DNA of 12,474 nucleotides from Euperipatoides rowelli (GCA_003024985.2 PXIH01S0013560.1); one strand, 5' to 3'; counted from the stretch's first letter, positions 1 through 9,517 are shown. Numbers and translations: made by a program. The notes: generated by a model not told the origin, from the sequence alone.

Positions 1-2820
1 TCTATAAAATTAAATGTTCACGTGACCAGGTATAAACCAAATAAACGAAACGCACTGAAATAATCTAATGACGAACATGCCTAAAGATGACTTCTGCTGA
101 TCAGAATAAAAACATTATTTCCCTGGCACCATCGGTAAAATAAAAATTCATGTTTGGACACAAGTAAAAATCTGCTTTGACTCTGGTAAAATTTTTACTT
201 TTTAGGTGGAGGAAAACTTTAATCCCATGTGAATCAGGCTTATGATAGTCACCATGGTGTTAAATACACTCAAAATAATGGGTAGGTTAATGAAAGTTCA
301 AATTTCTATAAGTATTTTATTTATTAAATTAGAAAGAAACACAAGTATACAAGAGTGGTGCATATTTTTACAAACTCTTTGTTTTACACTACTTATAGTA
401 TCACATTAACAAGACACTGCCTTTTAAATTATTTAATAAATCTTTAACAGATCTGATGTGAAAATAATTTTTACCCATGTTTGCTAGCTGATTGGTAAAT
501 TAACCAGACCCAGATAAATAATGTGTTCATTTAAATCCAAATGTTGAGATTTGTGTCTCAGTCATGGTTGAAAGAAACCTTAAATTTAATGTTTGGACAG
601 TTACTATCTTTTATATTATCTTTCCAGACATCAGCTATATCACCAAGAGGTAACAATAAGCAGATGTCACCAGTGGTATTTAAAAGTAAAAAGAAAAAAT
701 ATCTAGATCTTGTAGAGAAAAAAAAAAACATATTTTTAATTAAAGCATTTTATTGGACCTAGGTTAAAATTATTATATTATAGACTATATTGTACTGCCA
801 AATATTTTGAATTCAAAATGTAATTTTGGCACAAAAAAATTTGGGTGAAGGATATTTGAGCAAATTCTTTGCATCAGAGGTTTTGTCGATAGAGAATTTG
901 GAGAATGAAGTTGGAGATTTTGTTAAATGAGGGTTAGGGTTAAAATATACAACACTCTCTAAAAATATTTGGCAAGAAAATGAAGCTAAAAAGAAAGAAA
1001 GAAAAATCTTATTCTCAGCAAAACGTTTAATGCAAAGTATTTGCCAAAATATACATCACTAAAATCTCCTTTGCCAAAATCTTCTAAAATCATTCTATTT
1101 ATTTATTTTTCAGTTTTTTTTATATTTTTTTTTTTAGGATTTTTACCCTTCTGTTTTAACAAACCTTCTTTAATGTTTTTGGTTTAATTTTAAGTTTTCC
1201 TCAGTTTTAATTTCTGTCTCCATTTCTGAGCTTTTTTATTACCTGTATGTTTAAATTGTGATCTTTATTTTTGTTCCCCTATAAGGGTTTGTGAAAAATG
1301 TCCCTTTTTATTTTCTAAATAATATGCCTATTTTACTGTCACACTCTTCATATCTCTTAGTATCAGTTCCCAAGAGTCTAAATATTATAATGTTCTATGA
1401 ATGGTGTTTAATAATGAGAGAATTTACATGTACCAACGCTAATTCTAGGAATAAAATTAATTATGAGTTGTGTATTTGTTCAGATGAGGGAGGATGAGGG
1501 ACATGCTCATTTGATTCTATCTATTTACATAAATTCATACAGTTTATTGTTTTTAGTCTGTAATAGATTTAGCAAAATATTATAGCTATGAATTAAAAAC
1601 TAATGTTCGTCTTTATCCCGACTGGATGGTTCTTATAATGTATTTGCACTTATTCAAGTCAACAAATTTATGCTAGCTTGTTTAGTAACATTGTTTTAAT
1701 TCAGAAATGTCTCCCACTTTCTGCTCTAGCAGTAAAACAGATAAAGCAGCACTCCTCTCTTCTAGCTTCACTGCCTTGTTGCCAGGAAACTCAACCATCT
1801 TTTACAATATCTTTTTTTTTTCTTTCTTATCACTAAGTGAAAATGAAAATGGCATATCCAGAGCCTGGAATCTAATTTGTTTACAAGGGTATTAAACAAA
1901 AAGAGAAGGAAATAAATTTATTAAAGAATCTGTGTCATGACATAATTGAGAAGTTTTGAAGAAAATTAAACTTTACACTCGGATGATTTTAACTTTATTA
2001 AAAACCTTTATTATTTATTTTATTAAAATGAGGAAGAGGAACTGTACATTATTTGTTTGTTGATTTTCAATTATGTTATTTAAATGAGAGAGTGAATTTA
2101 TGTTGGCAGTCTTGAATTTAATAATAATGTATAAGAATGAAAAAATTAATTGTTCTTTCTTTCTTAATCTTTATCCAATTTAATTTCATTAATGCTTTCT
2201 GATTAAAAGCAATAATATCGCGAGCTTTTATTTTCTATAAGAACGTTCAGATCATAAAAGCGTTCATTTACTGAATCTAATTTATTAAGAGTATTCATGT
2301 CATTTTATTTAAGTTGNATATATATATAATGCTTAGTGCCATCTAATTCTCTAAACTAGCATTCTAAATATTTTTAAGGAAATAAATTTCATCCTGTCAT
2401 CTAAAATAAACATCAAGCCCTAGACTAGTGAGTATTTTGAAAACTTTTGAACTACCATTTTAGCAATGAGTATTCAAGAGATATTAATATCTAACATTAT
2501 AAATTATTAATGACTTAAAACAGTGAAGTGAATTATTAAAGATTTGCTTAAATGAATAACTCACTAGCAGCTAAAATCTATTATTCTATCAATTTTTAAT
2601 AAGGTTTATTTTTTAACTTATTCACTTATTGTTATTATTGGCAACATGTATTTTCTTTTTTAATTAGAACATAAAATATTAAATACTTTAGTGGTAAACT
2701 TCTAAAACCATTAAAGAATAAACAATTATAATTACGGAATATTATATTATCATCATCATCATCACCCCCCTGTCACTATTAGGCTATATAGACTACTTAT
2801 TATTTTCATCCATTTATCTT
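1..2820. other. A+T-rich sequence with no supportable gene
   Basis: No gene, RNA gene or complete mobile element is visible in this stretch. The open frames at 541-762, 1291-1497 and 1707-1895 (plus strand, 62-73 codons) begin with ATG. Their predicted products are low-complexity or lysine/serine-rich and resemble no family I know, so I treat them as chance. Small local features include homopolymer T runs near 1117-1136, a GGGTTAGGGTTA motif near 930-941, a short TA run near 2318-2328 next to a single N at 2317, and a TCA run at about 2750-2763. This may be intron or intergenic DNA; the sequence does not say which. Confidence 0.6.
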
Positions 2821-2902
2821 CCTATCAATCTATATTTATTTATCCATCTATCTAGTGTATCTATCTATCTCCTACCTATCTACCTACCTATCTACCTACC
2901 TG

Positions 2903-2955
<53 letters not shown>

Positions 2956-2956
2956 N

Positions 2957-3012
<56 letters not shown>

Positions 3013-3200
3013 ATATATATATGTCTGTTGGTTGATCTGACTATCTATCTATCTGTTGGTCTATCTATATCTTATTTATCTATCTATGTCTACCTATGTC
3101 TTTTTGTCTGTCTATCTGTTTACCTATATCTGTGTGTCTATATATCTTTCTATCTAACTGTCTGTCTATCTAACTGTTTATCTATGTCTATCTATCTAAC
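2821..3200. repeat. TCTA/CTAT tetranucleotide microsatellite array
   Basis: An imperfect array of TCTA-type units covers about 380 bases. The purest core runs from about 2903 to 3012, roughly 27 units, interrupted only by an N at 2956. Degenerate flanks carry variants such as CTAC, TGTC and TCTG. A short TA run (about 3010-3022) ends the core. The open frames across it encode Ser-Ile-Tyr-Leu repeats and are products of the repeat, not genes. Removing the N at 2956 restores the four-base phase, so the N reads as an inserted placeholder and the true array length is uncertain. Confidence 0.97.
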
Positions 3201-3255
3201 TTTTTCATTTTTTTTTTTAATTTTATTTATTTGCTACTTTTATGTGTTCTTTTAA

Positions 3256-4409
3256 GTCTATGACATAAAGCATGAGGGACCCTTTGGCCTGAAGATGGCT
3301 AAGTATGTATAATATGCACATTAAAAGAAATTGAAGAAAATAAATTAAATGATAACATGTGTAATTTTCACTACATCATCTACTTCATAACCTTTCAAGC
3401 TGCCGGCATATAGTCGTTTCGATCTTCTTTGAACATCCCATTATCTTTAGAAAGAATTGAACTACTTCTTTAATCAATTGGAAGTCTACCTCAAATCATG
3501 AATCATCATCTGGCAAAATGAATAGTCAAATCATTTGTAGATAAAACAGGCATCTCTTCTTCTTGCATCCAATATATATCAAAAAATTTCATCTTGGAAA
3601 GAAACGATTTATAATTTACAACACTTCTAGTTACTAGACTGACTGCAGATGAATGCCATTATAAATTTTTTGCAAGTTATGCTCATATTATGTCTATTAA
3701 AAGGGTGAATGCCTAATCTATCCACAAATGTCAACATCATCCCCTTACCAGTTGTAGGATGGAACAGTACAAAAACTAGTCTACTGCTTATAGCTCAATT
3801 GACCATAGATGAAGTAAACAAAGGTACCACTAGCATTTGAACAGAAAACAGAAACCTCCAGATAGTCTCTCACATTTCTGGGTTCTTACTTTATTGCAAG
3901 TTTTGGGTAAGCAGGCCAACTTACTACTCTATATGGAAAATCTTCATTTTTAAAAAACTACTTTTTGATCCTCCCCTTCCCTCTTGCCAATGATCCCAAG
4001 CAGATTTAAACAAATATTTGTGATTGCTTACTTTATCAAAGGCCTTACTGTTCCAAGACCAAGATAAATTACTACCATCAATATAATTTATACTTATGAA
4101 AATTCCTCGACTGTTAAAATAACATCCTGCTCCTCACTATTTCATCTGGGATTCAAACCAAATGAGAGACACCATGGAACTTTTGGTTTTAAAAGGTGGG
4201 GGACATTCATAATCCTTTCTTAGAAGGGATCTGGAAGCTTTGATATTTTTATTCTCCTTGCTGTTTAAAGTCATATTTTTTAAATTGTTTACAAAATAAA
4301 TTAAATTTTATCATTAAAAATCATGTTGAGTGTTGTGTTATTGGCATAAGGACACAACTATTTGTAAGAGGAAATTGTGTACCCTCAAATGGGTAAGTAA
4401 TATCATTGA
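3256..4409 (-). other. Unique, higher-complexity sequence; possible decayed coding remnant on the minus strand
   Basis: This block between two microsatellites is less A+T-rich than its surroundings and contains several stop-free stretches on the minus strand. One is 69 codons at 3927-4133, with no in-frame ATG at its beginning; it includes the peptide SKAFDKVSNHKYLF, loosely like the AFDKV segment of LINE reverse transcriptases. Another is about 49 codons between stops near 3510-3665, including FLSKMKFFDIYWMQEEE. A third, about 36 codons near 3395-3500, lies in a different frame. That pattern fits a protein-coding transposon remnant with frameshifts. The reverse transcriptase resemblance is one short motif only, with no YxDD box seen, and some plus-strand stretches (for example near 3710-3840) are open too. 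Family and even strand are therefore unproven. Confidence 0.25.
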
Positions 4410-4444
4410 TTAGCCCAAACTTTGATAGGCAAAGTTTGGGCTAA
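4410..4444. repeat. Perfect inverted repeat, 15-bp stem and 5-base loop
   Basis: The left arm at 4410-4424 (TTAGCCCAAACTTTG) is the exact reverse complement of the right arm at 4430-4444, with ATAGG between them. The right arm runs directly into the GATG/GATA array, overlapping its first bases. A stem this long and perfect is unlikely by chance in one window, and the position at the exact array boundary suggests the end of a mobile element or a replication-slippage or foldback event. No matching second end or target-site duplication was found. Confidence 0.9.
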
Positions 4445-4595
4445 ATGGATGAATGGATTGATGGATGGATTGACGGACGGATGGATGGACGGACAGACAG
4501 ATAGATAGATAAATAGATCAATAGATAGATAGTAGATAGAGATAGAGAGAGACAGATAGATAGATAGATAGATGGATTGATAGATAAATAAGCTC

Positions 4596-4685
<90 letters not shown>

Positions 4686-4686
4686 N

Positions 4687-4767
<81 letters not shown>

Positions 4768-4786
4768 TGTAGGTAGGTAGGCATGG
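4442..4786. repeat. GATG/GATA compound microsatellite array
   Basis: The array starts with GATG/GACG-type units (about 4442-4500), passes through mixed GATA units with the anchor AGATCAATAGATAGATAGTA (about 4515-4534), and ends in a nearly pure GATA core from 4596 to 4768, about 43 units, with an N at 4686. The N lies where a T would keep the GATA phase, so here it replaces a base and does not add one. The last units change to GTAG. A minus-strand open frame through it encodes Ser-Ile-Tyr-Leu repeats and is not a gene. The complementary motif dominates the plus strand at 2821-3200, so the two arrays are inverted relative to each other. Confidence 0.97.
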
Positions 4787-5205
4787 TTTTTATAAAATGA
4801 TGCAAGTGTTAGTGCCTTATGATCTTATCCTGCTCTGTGACTATACATCAAGCATTATTGTCTTTCTGGGAACTGATTTTAGCTGTGCAGACTGTGCCAT
4901 CCACATTCATGTGAGCTATTCCACTGACTCTACCTTACTTATGTCATTGATAACTCTGCCAACACTCCTCTTATGCCTGCACCATCTTGGTCTACAAATC
5001 ATCACAACACTTTACATAAAAAAAACCTATCTCCTAGGACTCTCCATGACTCTTAACTGTAGGAACTAATCTATGCTGGAAGTAAAGGCAGAAATGTCCA
5101 GAGCTCATTCATAAACCTTTAATATGAAAGGGAAGGGGCAGCTAAATACTTTAGATATAAATAGTTGTAGTTAAAAGAATATGATGATGGATATATTGGT
5201 AAATA
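4787..5205. other. Unique sequence between two GATA arrays; small open frame of doubtful meaning
   Basis: This roughly 400-base spacer is richer in G+C than most of the window. An ATG-initiated plus-strand frame at 4797-5069 encodes 90 residues that are hydrophobic and leucine-rich toward the C-terminal half (LITLPTLLLCLHHLGL) and include two nearby cysteines (CADC). I recognise no family. The ATG lies just inside the edge of the microsatellite, which argues against a conserved gene start, and no splice or promoter context supports it. It could be part of an old repeat or a chance frame. Confidence 0.3.
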
Positions 5206-5668
5206 ACATCAATAGATTGATAGACAGATAGATAGATATGTGGATAGTAAATCAGATGCAAGATAAATAGACAGATATAAAATCGATTTAGTTAAATATA
5301 GATATACATTTATATATTTTACTTATATATACAGTAGATATATTACTAGATATATAGATAGATAGATGGCGTACGGATGGACAGACAGATAGATAGATAG
5401 ATAAATGGATGAATGGATTGATGGATGGATTGATGGACGGATGGATGGATGGATGGACGGACGGACTGATAGATAGATAAATAAATAGATCAATAGATAG
5501 ATAGTAGATAGATAGATGGATGGATGGATGGATAGATAGATAAATAGGCTAGATAAATAGGCTAGATAGATAGATAGATAGGTAGGTAGGTAGGTAGATA
5601 GATAGATATATAGATAGATGGATAGATAGATGGATGGATGGTTAGTGAGTGTGTGGGTAGTTAGGTAA
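5206..5668. repeat. Second GATA/GATG/GGTA compound microsatellite array
   Basis: This is a more degenerate array than the one upstream. Scattered GATA and TATA-rich units (5206-5370) lead to a GATG/GACG block (5401-5470), mixed GATA, then short runs of GATG (about 5516-5532), GGTA (about 5580-5596) and GATG again (about 5620-5640). The block at about 5402-5510 matches the beginning of the first array (4442-4540), including non-repeat anchors such as AGATCAATAGATAGATAGTA, so the two probably share an origin by duplication. Confidence 0.95.
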
Positions 5669-6135
5669 ATAGATAGGTAATATCAAACGTTGCCAATATA
5701 CAGACATTTCTACTCTTCTATTATGTAGATGAGTTAGGTTTAGAATTACATTTTTTCACTGAAGATCAATGCAACACCATTAAGGCATATTTATTCTTCA
5801 AACAATGTAACATCATTAATTCAATGAAAGCTTATCAGTATTGTACATCTCTTTGGCAAATATTTTCTCTTTCTCTTCTTCAAGAGAAAATTATTTTCTG
5901 ACCAAATGTTGAATTATGGCAGTAGAACGTAATATTAGGCTAATCCTCATTTTTTGGTATTTACACAGTATATTAAAAATATTAATTATTTAATTCCTGA
6001 GCTCGCTATATTGATATAAATGTTTAATCAACATGATAATCTGTTTTTCTGTTGTTATACAGTATACTTCACATTCACCATATTGATTTTTATAGTTGGT
6101 ATTTTATTTGCAATTCATTTTAATTATATGTTATT
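5669..6135. other. A+T-rich sequence with nothing recognised
   Basis: No gene, RNA or repeat is apparent. All frames are frequently interrupted by stops, and no inverted repeat of note was seen. Confidence 0.6.
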
Positions 6136-6640
6136 TTAAAGATTTTGTTGGCTTATCACAATCGGCAGTGTCATCGAAAATTGAATAAATTTTCTCATTT
6201 GGTGAAGTGTTTGTCTGANTGCTCCGAATTGATCAAAACAGCAAGTCATAAAACTTCCAAGTTGAATCTGGGCTTGAAAAAAAACTAAGTCAAAAGAATA
6301 GTAATTTCCATGTCTTTCCAACCTGATCAATCTGCTATTGGGTTGATTTGATTCAACTTTCTCATTTCATCTTAACAATGAGTTGTGTTTTCTTTATGAG
6401 GAAATAATAACGTAGAAGATAAACAAAGTGTTTGCATTGAAATGCTTCACTTCATTATAAAATTTCTTGAGAAGTTCATTAAAAGACAGACATGCAAACT
6501 TGCCCGCATCATGCATAAAGAAAGGATTAAGTCAATAAAACAAATTTTGGTGTCTGTTTACATTTTCTACTAGAAATTGTTCACTGCTTATATATGAATG
6601 CATGGAATGGTTGTGGCATAATTAAATAAATGGGCCTGAA
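6136..6640 (-). pseudogene. Possible decayed coding remnant of unknown family
   Basis: Read on the minus strand in one frame, this stretch of about 168 codons has only about three or four stops. At this base composition roughly a dozen or more would be expected. It contains the segment KFACLSFNELLKKFYNEVKH (within 6394-6516), an interrupted middle, and a 64-codon open segment at 6136-6330 that begins at TTG and crosses an N at 6219. I do not recognise a protein family. It lies just beyond the C-terminal end of the hAT transposase fossil (6804-7508) on the same strand but in a different frame, so it could be flanking sequence of that element, a second element, or a chance run. No start codon, promoter or splice sites are convincing. 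Confidence 0.25.
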
Positions 6641-6803
6641 TGCAGAATGTGAAAAAGACCCTAGGGAAAGGGATGGGTGAGGATAAATAAACAAATTTGT
6701 TGACATATTTGACTTTTTTTTAGTCTCCCCTAATATTTACTATTTCATTAAAAAAATAACAAAAGTTATAGTAAAAATGTAAAAATTAGATATTCTAAAA
6801 AGA

Positions 6804-7508
6804 TTATAGAATTTTAATTTTATAAAAAAAATAAAGAACAATTTTTTTGCACAAGTGAACAAATTTCAATGTTTGGAAGACTACGTGGTTTTGGCTTTGA
6901 TAATTGCAAAGTTTTTGATCAATTTTGAATCGTCCAGATTTAAACTTTGTCAGCAACTCAACTTCTACACTGAGCAGCACTAATGCCGATAGATGATCTT
7001 GCCCCATAGTATTCCAGAGATAATTCTTTATTAATTTTCATTTCAAAATTGATCATTCCACTATTGTTACCATGACAGAAATAGTTTAAAATAATATTAA
7101 TAAAGAATACTCTTTCGAAAGGCTAGCACTCTGATCATAGTATTTTACGATAACCAATTCAACAAATTCTCAAATAGTTTTTAAATTTGTCAATTTCACT
7201 TTTTAAGGATTTAATGCAAAGCAGTAATTACTGTGTGTTATTTGAAAAGATTTCATGAAAATTCTTGTACTTTTTTGCTTGCATCACAAACTCACAATCA
7301 GGTTTTCATCCATTTCAATTAATTTACTAAGAATAAAAACTGAAAACCAATTAGCAAATATACTTAGTCCTTGAAATGTTTTATTTAGTTGCGTGATAAC
7401 TATATCAATTATATGATAGAAAAGATTAACTTTAAAATACATCTCAGCATCTTCGAATTGGTGATCATGTGCCAATTCATCAAAATGTTTTACCGCAAAT
7501 ATCCTCAT
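6804..7508 (-). pseudogene. hAT-superfamily transposase, C-terminal fragment, inactivated
   Basis: The minus-strand translation reads in one frame through to 6804 and resembles the C-terminal half of hAT transposases of the ZMYM1-like (DUF4371 plus Dimer_Tnp_hAT) type. The N-terminal side, 7284-7508, has the segments KHFDELAHD, AEMYFKVNLFYHIIDIVITQ and KTFQGLS, matching the family pattern FDEL...FKVNVFY..IDT...QL..RF. Further on, 6981-7037 encodes KLIKNYLWNTMGQDHLSAL, followed by VLLSVEVEL, the signature of the dimerisation region. Live copies move DNA by cut-and-paste in the nucleus and leave 8-bp target duplications. Here the frame is broken by stops at 7284, 7203, 7170, 7086, 7053 and 7038, the catalytic N-terminal part is missing above about 7520, and no terminal repeats were found around it. 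It is therefore a truncated fossil. Superfamily assignment is confident; the exact family is inferred from motif memory. Confidence 0.85.
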
Positions 7509-7520
7509 TTTGAATTTCTA

Positions 7521-8191
7521 TACCACACTTTTGTGCAATGGCAGCGTGCACCTACCAACCATCACCACTCATATGATTTTTAAATGTTATAATTCAATGA
7601 ATTTTTCTGTGGTTGTTAATGTTAAATATTATTAATCAATACATTTTTAAATTTTTGTAAATAGCAAATCTTTTGGAGACCAGTGCTCCATGTGGGTCCC
7701 GAATCCGATGCACTGCATTGGTGTTTTTATACCACTAGTTGTGACTGTTTAATTAATTTTTAAAAAAAAATATCACTCCATGAAAATTGGAAGTCTTAAG
7801 CATTTTTTTACATTTTTTTTTTCTGGCAATCATTTGAATAATGGTTATCTCCAGCTATGCAGGCAAAATATTTAAATTTACTACCATTTAGTTTTCTTTT
7901 CCTAAAAAAAGCAGCATGTTATATTTTTTTAAAAAAATTTTCATGATTGACAATTTCCATGGTATGACATTCTCATGTATATTTACAAATATTATTTGTG
8001 AAATTACTATGATTTTTTTTTCTTTACAAAATAAGGAGATATAAACCCTATTTACCCTTAGAGTATTTAATGGTTGATTGTTAAAAAAAATTATAAAAAG
8101 GTAAATAATTACTAGCCTAACAAATAATTTAACTGTAGAAATGAAAATAAAAAGGAAATAAAAATTTTAAAGATTAACTTTTTCCAAAACG
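7521..8191. other. A+T-rich flank of the hAT fossil; nothing recognised
   Basis: The upstream catalytic part of the transposase is not visible here; recognisable similarity fades above about 7520. A short imperfect inverted repeat (CAGTGC at 7681-7686 and GCACTG at 7710-7715) brackets a locally G+C-rich patch. The remainder is A/T runs, including several poly-T and poly-A tracts. Confidence 0.55.
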
Positions 8192-8241
8192 GAAGTCAAG
8201 GACTACATGGAAACCTCCATGTAATGTAGTCGTTTCACTTC
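8192..8241. repeat. Short imperfect palindrome (hairpin)
   Basis: GACTACAT at 8201-8208 pairs with ATGTAGTC at 8224-8231. Outside this, GAAGT at 8192-8196 pairs with ACTTC at 8237-8241 with a few mismatches between. Inside it, CATGGA (8206-8211) and TCCATG (8216-8221) form an alternative shorter hairpin with an AACC loop. The right half carries extra bases relative to a perfect mirror, which looks like an old perfect palindrome eroded by small changes. It may be the core of a foldback or MITE-type repeat; no target duplication was found. Confidence 0.7.
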
Positions 8242-8321
8242 TTGCCTGATTTAATCCAGTTTTTTACAAATTACACTTAATTTCAAATTTTCAAAGAGAT
8301 GTTATTAAATATATGTCCTAT

Positions 8322-8385
8322 TGCCATGTTGTTCGAAACATTCTGCCATGTCATTAGCAGGTCTGCCATGTTGGTCGAAACATTC
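8322..8385. repeat. Short direct repeat, 22-bp unit
   Basis: A 22-base unit at 8322-8343 recurs at 8364-8385 with a single G/T difference, 42 bases apart. A partial third copy of the first 8 bases (TGCCATGT) starts at 8344. The shared core is GTTNGTCGAAACATTC-like with an internal TTCGAA in the first copy. This is a local tandem-type duplication of unknown meaning. Confidence 0.85.
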
Positions 8386-9436
8386 ATCCAAAAGAATTCT
8401 CTAATATAAAATCGTCATGAAAGTAAGCATACTAAAGTCAACAACCTCCGAGAGATAGCAAAAATAAATCCTAAGCCAAATCCAAACTTATGGTAGGCCT
8501 TAGTTAACTCCATAAAAAAATAATATACTTAAATGAAAGAATGATACAATGTCTATAGAATTTTACCCAAAAAAGAGCTCTGAACAATGTGAGAAGGCCT
8601 ATATGCATGTATAGAAGAAAGTATCATCAACGATTGAGCATTCCCGTCACACATCCAAATCATACAAATAAGAAATTCTGCTTCTGTTGTACTATAAATA
8701 ACATAGAAAAAACTAATACTAAATGATAATTTGTGCAGCCATTCGACACTACAGTCATTCACAATCTCCTTTATCATGTTGTTATGATTGTTTTTACCAA
8801 ATATAGACATTTTTATTTAGAGAATCTTGTGTTACAGAAATAAATGAAACTTTATAGGAAATTGTTAAATGACTATTTTCTTTTGATAATATAGGCTAAT
8901 ATGCTTTGCTTTTTGAACTGTAACATAAAAACTTTGATTCATTTATTTTCACTAAACTCTTAACTAAATACATTGGAAATCTAGGCTTTGTTTTATTTCA
9001 TCAAAGCAGTAGAAGAATATTTCAATTTTTTTTAACCTTTGAAATATTAATACACAATATTAATTTTACTTTCTATCTTTTTACTTTTATCTATAGAACA
9101 TTCTGTTATTGATGTTTCAAACACTTTTGTTATAAAGCATTATTTTAGACAATATTACCTAGAATGTTTTTTTTGTTTTTTGTAACATATCCTTTTAAAT
9201 GAGTTATTTAATTCTTAGATTCCAAAATTTAATTCATGAATAATAGAAATAAATGTCCAAGAATTAACTGTTTGATAGTTTAAGTGTTGTTTAGTTTAAC
9301 TATATGAATATAGCTAGTTTGAATTGTTCTAGTTGGTTTGTTTTTATTTTGGAATAGATTGGCAAAAAAAAAAAAGTAGGAAATCTAGCTAGTTTTGTTG
9401 ATTTTTTTAAAGCTTGGTCGAGGATTTATTGACGAT
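8386..9436. other. A+T-rich sequence; one short open frame of doubtful meaning
   Basis: The only noteworthy frame is 8553-8810 on the minus strand, 85 codons from ATG, with no N in it. The product has a hydrophobic aromatic stretch (LSFSISFFYVIYS) and several Cys/Met residues (LICMIWMCDG) and matches nothing I know. No splice, promoter or neighbouring coding evidence supports it, and one frame of that length is expected occasionally by chance. The rest is rich in poly-A and poly-T tracts. Confidence 0.4.
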
Positions 9437-9517
9437 TTAACCCCTTAACTTCGGATGACCGATATTTTGGTCATAATGGTATGTAACACTTTGTCGGATG
9501 ATGCCTTTATCGGTCAT
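9437..9517. repeat. TTAA-bounded end with nested palindromes, piggyBac-like element remnant
   Basis: The sequence begins TTAACCCCTTAACTTCGG, resembling the TTAA target plus C-rich terminus typical of piggyBac-type elements. It contains ATGACCGATA (9455-9464), whose exact reverse complement lies at 9508-9517. A second, tighter palindrome is formed by ATGACC (9455-9460) and GGTCAT (9469-9474). TCGGATGA occurs twice as a direct repeat (9451-9458 and 9494-9501). Such subterminal palindromes are common in non-autonomous DNA elements. The opposite end (reverse complement of the C-rich terminus next to TTAA) is not in the window, so this is a single end, truncated, or a different kind of repeat. Confidence 0.4.

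Noticed and set aside
929-941. Telomere-like GGGTTAGGGTTA
   Set aside because: There are only about two units; this is too short to call an interstitial telomere.
541-1895. Plus-strand frames at 541-762, 1291-1497 and 1707-1895
   Set aside because: Short, compositionally biased, no family resemblance and no gene context.
2855-3255. Open frames with Ser-Ile-Tyr-Leu repeats
   Set aside because: They are direct translations of the TCTA microsatellite, with an N in one of them, not genes. The same applies to 4518-4805 on the minus strand.
4147-4158. Minus-strand GGTTTGAATCCC, similar to a tRNA B box, as a possible SINE promoter
   Set aside because: No suitable A box at the expected distance and no tRNA-like fold or poly-A tail was found.
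7389-7583. 64-codon plus-strand open frame
   Set aside because: It lies opposite the hAT transposase fossil and is a shadow of that coding region.
7681-7715. CAGTGC...GCACTG as terminal repeats of the hAT fossil
   Set aside because: Only a 6-bp stem over 35 bases. Both arms lie on the same side of the fossil, so they cannot be its two ends.
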